Source: Lachnospiraceae bacterium (GTDB lineage Bacteria; Bacillota; Clostridia; Lachnospirales; Lachnospiraceae). Taken from it: a DNA stretch of 64,000 nt. The position numbers and the translations under genes are program-made. Shown here piece after piece: positions 60,408 to 64,000 of the stretch. Position 1 is the stretch's first letter. Every line of letters starts with the position of its first letter. The stretch lies in the NCBI GenBank assembly GCA_017463255.1, contig JAFTPP010000028.1, positions 1 through 64,000 on the forward strand, written 5' to 3'. The notes under the pieces were generated by a model that saw nothing but the letters and a program-made list of their open reading frames with translations, had not been told where the DNA came from and did no database searches.

Positions 60408-61778
60408 TTAAAATACCAGTGTTTTTTCATTTATGCCGATAATCTCGCACTTTGTGGCCTCTAAACGTTCCAAATCTTCTTCATGATGGGTTGAAAAAAG
60501 AAAAATTCTTGCATCCAAATGCTCCTTAATAAAGGATATGGTTTTATTCTTTACTTCTTCATCCATACCGGTAAACGGCTCGTCCATTAGAATCACATTA
60601 CTTTCTGCCATCATGGCGCGGCACACACATACACGTCTTTTCATACCGCCGCTTAACATACCTGCCGGCTTATGAATATGTTCCTCTCCGATTAAAATAG
60701 CGAGTGCTTTTTCTACTTCTTTCCTGGTATGGTTCTTTTTACACATCATCCATACATTGGTCACTGCATCCTCTTTTTCAAACAGCCTGTCTTCTTGAAA
60801 AACCACAGATATACGACCTTCTCCCAAAACTTCACCACCAACAGGTCTGATAATGCTTAACAGCGTATGGAAAAAGCTTGTCTTACCGATGCCGGATGCC
60901 CCCATAACGCCATAGCGTTCTCCTGCTTTTAATTGTCCGGATACCGTAACAAGCACATTGTCTTTTTCATATCCTATTTGAACATCCCTTAATGCAAGGG
61001 TTTCCGTTTCCTTTTGCAGGTTTTTATTTTCGCCCGGTTCGTATGCCTTATAAGCTACTTTTTTCAGTAAAAAAAGAACTGCATGTTCAAAAAGGTAACT
61101 GATTAAAATAATAACCAGTGTCCATGCAAAAAGATTTGCCGTATCCAGATAAATTTTTGACATGTATATCTTTTCACCAATAGAGAGTTCCGGTACCCCG
61201 ATTACTTCTGCAGCAATCCCGGCTTTCCAGCTCATTCCCAAAGCTGATTTGCAACTACTGATTAGAAAAGGAAAAACTACCGGCCTGTACAAATAGATAA
61301 GGCGGTTATATAAAGACATGCCATATACATCAGCAAGTTGTTTCATCTTAATGTCTGTATTTTTAAGTCCTTCCAAAGTTCCAAAATAAATAAGCGGAAA
61401 AACCAGTAAAAAAACAACCCAGAAGGCTAACATTTCAGAACCGGTCCATATGAGCAGTAATACCACTAAGGATGCCACCGGCACTGATTTCATAACCTGT
61501 AAAAGCGGTGCCAGAAAATCTTCAAAGAGTTTCCATCTGAAAGCAATAACCGCCGTAAGCAAAGCCAACAGAAAGGCACCCCCAAAGCCTACTGCTATTT
61601 TAACAAAGGAGCCTGATATACTCTGCCAAAATGCGATGGTAAAAATTTGCCCCCTTAAGGATTCTAATACCTCTATAGGACCTGCTACAAGAATCTGATT
61701 GTCACAAAGAATGGCCAGTATCTGCCATGTCAAAAGCCAAAACAGGATAATTCCTGCTTTGCGAACGTTCTTTTTCAT
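60408..61778 (-). CDS. Fused ABC permease-ATPase, NitT/TauT (SsuBC-like) type
   Basis: About 456 residues. Residues 1-255 are a SsuC/TauC-like permease with six spans and the EAA-type loop around ADVYGMSLYNRLIYLYRPVV. Residues about 265-456 are an ATPase: Walker A GVMGASGIGKTSFFHTL, signature MLSGGMKRRVCVCRAM, Walker B NVILMDEPFTGMD, H-loop FSTHHEE. The two are normally separate genes. The start at 61778 has GGAGGAATGCGTTT upstream. With the lipoprotein encoded upstream it forms a complete importer. Confidence 0.9.
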   Translation of the reverse strand: MKKNVRKAGIILFWLLTWQILAILCDNQILVAGPIEVLESLRGQIFTIAFWQSISGSFVKIAVGFGGAFLLALLTAVIAFRWKLFEDFLAPLLQVMKSVPVASLVVLLLIWTGSEMLAFWVVFLLVFPLIYFGTLEGLKNTDIKMKQLADVYGMSLYNRLIYLYRPVVFPFLISSCKSALGMSWKAGIAAEVIGVPELSIGEKIYMSKIYLDTANLFAWTLVIILISYLFEHAVLFLLKKVAYKAYEPGENKNLQKETETLALRDVQIGYEKDNVLVTVSGQLKAGERYGVMGASGIGKTSFFHTLLSIIRPVGGEVLGEGRISVVFQEDRLFEKEDAVTNVWMMCKKNHTRKEVEKALAILIGEEHIHKPAGMLSGGMKRRVCVCRAMMAESNVILMDEPFTGMDEEVKNKTISFIKEHLDARIFLFSTHHEEDLERLEATKCEIIGINEKTLVF

Positions 61779-61832
61779 AAACGCATTCCTCCGTTTGCTG
61801 CCTATCATTATAGCACATTCTTTTAAACTCTA

Positions 61833-61867
61833 AAACGGTATCTGCCAAATTAGGACAGATACCGTTT
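61833..61867 (-). terminator. Hairpin between the binding protein and the permease-ATPase genes
   Basis: Perfect 12-bp arms AAACGGTATCTG and CAGATACCGTTT with an 11-base loop; on the minus strand followed by TAGAGTTTAAAA. It probably acts as a partial terminator, giving more binding protein than permease, as is common in such operons. Confidence 0.75.
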
Positions 61868-61873
61868 CCATTA

Positions 61874-62854
61874 TTATTCTGCAATATAGTAGAATGTTTC
61901 CCCCGGTAGCTTACCGCCTACGCTTTGAGGATTCTGTTCATATAAAACACCCAAATAACCTTCCAGTGCAGCTTTCATATCCGCTCCGGTCATGCAGGTA
62001 ATATTACACTCGGGAATTGCTTTTTTAGCAATAGGTGCCTTTTCAATAATTCCGTATTTTACTACAAGCTCTGCCGCTGCTTCCACGTTACTATTTACAT
62101 ATTCCGTACTTGCTTTGTGCTCTTTTAAGAAAAGAGTTACTTGCTCCGGATTTTCTTCCATCCACTCGGTACGGGCAATGGTTACACCTGTTACCATCAT
62201 GCTGCCGCTATCGCCCTGAAGCTTACTCCACTCTTTGGTTAAATCAAGCACTACATTCAAGGCTTCATTCTGCGTACATGCTGCCGTTACAAAGGGTTGC
62301 GGTAATATTCCGATTGCAGAAGTGTCATTTTTTAATACTGCTGCCACTTCTGTAGCTTCCGATTTATACTCTAATTTTACAGAATCTGCAATGCCGTTTT
62401 CTTTTAACAAATATTGTAATACAAAATCAGGTGTGGTACCTTTTCCCGTTAAGTATACTGTTTTTCCGGACAGGTCTGATATTTCCGTAATGGAATCATC
62501 TCCCGTTACTCCGTACAAAACCCCAAGGATATTAATATCAATCACGGCCACCTTGCCTTCTGTTTTCTGATACAGAATGCTCGCCATATTGGCAGGAACC
62601 AATGCTATATCTAACTCTTTTTGCACTATCAGGGCTGATATGGCATCCGCAGCAGTTTCCATGGTAAACTCATAATCCTGCCGGCTTTTATTGTCTTCAT
62701 CATCCTGCATAAGCTTTGTAAGGCCGATGGAAGTCGGTCCTTTTAAAGAACCAACCCGTACAGTTGTGCCTGCCTCTTCCTTTTTTCCACATGCTGTCAT
62801 CATTCCCAAGCTAATCAACAAAGTCATAGCAAGTACAAATATTCTCTTTTTCAT
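61874..62854 (-). CDS. NitT/TauT-type ABC transporter substrate-binding lipoprotein
   Basis: 326 residues. Signal peptide and lipobox LLISLGMMTACGKKEEAG near residue 22. Two alpha/beta lobes: VRVGSLKGPTSIGLTKLM at the start, then IALVPANMASILYQ and GILPQPFVTAAC, typical of the SsuA/ThiY fold. Captures a small organic or inorganic ligand outside the cell; sulfonate, nitrate or a thiamine precursor are all possible. Upstream of the fused permease-ATPase. Confidence 0.88.
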   Translation of the reverse strand: MKKRIFVLAMTLLISLGMMTACGKKEEAGTTVRVGSLKGPTSIGLTKLMQDDEDNKSRQDYEFTMETAADAISALIVQKELDIALVPANMASILYQKTEGKVAVIDINILGVLYGVTGDDSITEISDLSGKTVYLTGKGTTPDFVLQYLLKENGIADSVKLEYKSEATEVAAVLKNDTSAIGILPQPFVTAACTQNEALNVVLDLTKEWSKLQGDSGSMMVTGVTIARTEWMEENPEQVTLFLKEHKASTEYVNSNVEAAAELVVKYGIIEKAPIAKKAIPECNITCMTGADMKAALEGYLGVLYEQNPQSVGGKLPGETFYYIAE

Positions 62855-62866
62855 TTCCTTATATCA

Positions 62867-64000
62867 TTACCTTTCAAGATCTTTTAATCTGGCCTTAATT
62901 TTTTCAACCGCCTCTAATACAACTGCAACGCTGGCAGCTATTTCTTCCGAAGAAGCCGCAAGTGTCTGAGTCTTATCATCAACATCCGCCACAATGTCTT
63001 TAAGCTTTCTTGTATCATCCAATATTCTGTCAGCGGCTGTAGTAATCTTACCTTGACTTTGACTGCTCATATCTGCGGTAACACGGGATTCTGTTGCAAG
63101 CTTGTTAATTTCATCTGCAACAACTGCAAATCCACGTCCTGCTTCTCCTGCACGGGCAGCTTCAATAGACGCATTTAAAGCAAGTAAATTTGTCTGCGAA
63201 GCAATGGATGTAATTTCTGCATTGTTCTTGGACAGTTCATTTAAGATAGTAGTAATTTCTTCAATAGATTCCGCAAATTCTTCGCAGAATTCTGCTACCG
63301 TCTTAACATCCTGCGAAATATTGGAGCTTTCCTCCGCATTACTTTCATTTCCCTTAGCCATACCATCTACCGACAGGTACAATGTTTCAAATTCCTCATT
63401 AATCACCTGAATGGTTTCCATGATGAGTTGTTGTTTTTCGGAAATCAAAAGTTTATCTTCCTCTAATTCTCTGGAAGCTTCCTCAGCTTTTTCCTTCTGT
63501 TCTTCTATTTCTTTCTTAATATAGTAAATACAGTTTGTTTTTTGGTTAAATCCATTATAAATGGCATTTGCCATCTGTGAACAGGACTCATAACCACAGC
63601 AAGAACAGTTAATGGCTCTGTCTTCCTTGGTATATTTCTTCATTTCATTAAAGATTGCATCTTTTTCTGACGCGGATGGTTCATGATACGTACACAATGC
63701 AGAACGGTCCGTATAAGAGCGTAAATAATCTTCTAAATGAAGGTGTTTAAACTGGCTGTTTAATTTCTTAAGTCTTTGAGCCGGTGAGAGTTTCTTGCCC
63801 CATGCAGTGCTCTTTCCCTTCTTCTTCGATTCTTCCCGGATCTTCATTAAGGTATTTAACACTTCTTCATCCTGGGCTTTTTCCATCTCACAGGCTGTTC
63901 CGTACAGACATCCTGACGAACAGTTTAAAGCATCGATAAACAAATATGGGGTTTTATCATTGGCTATCTTTTCTTTATTATGCTCCAAGTAGTGATACAT
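62867..64000 (-). CDS. Hydrogenase-like iron-sulfur protein fused to a methyl-accepting signalling domain (5' end outside window)
   Basis: 377 residues visible; an ATG happens to fall at the very edge but the domain clearly starts earlier. Residues 20-37 read [18 protein letters not shown], a divergent form of the FeFe-hydrogenase large-subunit C-terminal region. Residues about 130-160 ([20 protein letters not shown]...C) form a C-X2-C-X4-C...C 4Fe-4S domain. After a coiled coil (165-200) comes the chemoreceptor signalling hairpin with [20 protein letters not shown] and [15 protein letters not shown]. No membrane span is visible here, so a cytoplasmic redox or H2 sensor is plausible. Confidence 0.82.
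   Translation of the reverse strand: MYHYLEHNKEKIANDKTPYLFIDALNCSSGCLYGTACEMEKAQDEEVLNTLMKIREESKKKGKSTAWGKKLSPAQRLKKLNSQFKHLHLEDYLRSYTDRSALCTYHEPSASEKDAIFNEMKKYTKEDRAINCSCCGYESCSQMANAIYNGFNQKTNCIYYIKKEIEEQKEKAEEASRELEEDKLLISEKQQLIMETIQVINEEFETLYLSVDGMAKGNESNAEESSNISQDVKTVAEFCEEFAESIEEITTILNELSKNNAEITSIASQTNLLALNASIEAARAGEAGRGFAVVADEINKLATESRVTADMSSQSQGKITTAADRILDDTRKLKDIVADVDDKTQTLAASSEEIAASVAVVLEAVEKIKARLKDLER

Overview
The window looks like a chromosomal segment from a low-GC, spore-forming Clostridia member, most likely Lachnospiraceae. The evidence is the AT-rich Firmicutes codon use with strong AGGAGG-type ribosome sites, the rho-rpmE-DUF1385-prmC-prfA and tig-clpP-clpX-lon-engB gene orders, a SleC-type spore cortex-lytic enzyme, a DUF4445 2Fe-2S/ASKHA protein, a FucI fucose operon and a hydrogenase-like iron-sulfur sensor fused to a chemoreceptor signalling domain. 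No rRNA, tRNA, complete insertion sequence or CRISPR array was seen.

Layout. (1) 1-7.3 kb is an accessory region, nearly all on the minus strand and visibly more AT-rich than the rest: a split chromate transporter, a methyltransferase, three GNAT acetyltransferases, a NUDIX hydrolase and several broken genes (a GNAT stub, a deleted methyltransferase copy, a KilA-N gene with a stop and a frame break). It ends with about 2 kb bounded by two copies of the prfA 3' end. That segment carries a 47-residue protein, an AraC-like HTH protein and a protein with a HEPN-type RX4HXY motif. (2) 7.3-12.2 kb is the translation/termination cluster prfA, prmC, DUF1385, rpmE, rho. (3) 12.4-19.2 kb holds malic enzyme, a radical SAM protein, DUF4364, a phosphodiesterase, rarA and the DUF4445 protein. 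(4) 19.3-21.4 kb is a GntR-controlled ABC operon with a clear palindromic operator. (5) 21.4-29.0 kb is a five-gene MacB-like ABC export operon with two adaptor lipoproteins and an ATPase that carries an AbrB-like tail.

(6) 29.1-34.2 kb has sleC behind a sigma-K/E-like promoter, a PD-(D/E)XK-like gene whose start looks lost, an unexplained inverted-repeat array and clpB. (7) 34.3-38.8 kb is a sugar operon: a RhaB-family kinase and fucI, divergent from an AraC regulator. (8) 38.8-43.5 kb has an aldolase-like metallolyase, an intergenic region with two different 13-bp tandem arrays and GC-rich hairpins, a thioesterase and a secreted GH5 lipoprotein. (9) 43.6-48.7 kb has small membrane and lipid genes (TauE/SafE, 2H phosphoesterase, DUF3592, PAP2, DAG kinase-like). 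(10) 48.9-60.3 kb is housekeeping: glyA, cdd, deoC, truA, an AI-2E-type permease, engB, lon, clpX, clpP, tig. (11) 60.4-64 kb has a NitT/TauT-type uptake system with a fused permease-ATPase, then the cut-off hydrogenase-like/chemoreceptor fusion.

The best leads for something undescribed are the prfA-bounded segment with the HEPN-motif protein, the CTTACCAT/ATGGGTAGA repeat array, the paired 13-bp arrays, the ABC-AbrB fusion, the histone-like tail of trigger factor and the iron-sulfur chemoreceptor-like sensor. All coordinates and motifs come from reading the sequence; family names come from recall of known families, with no database search.
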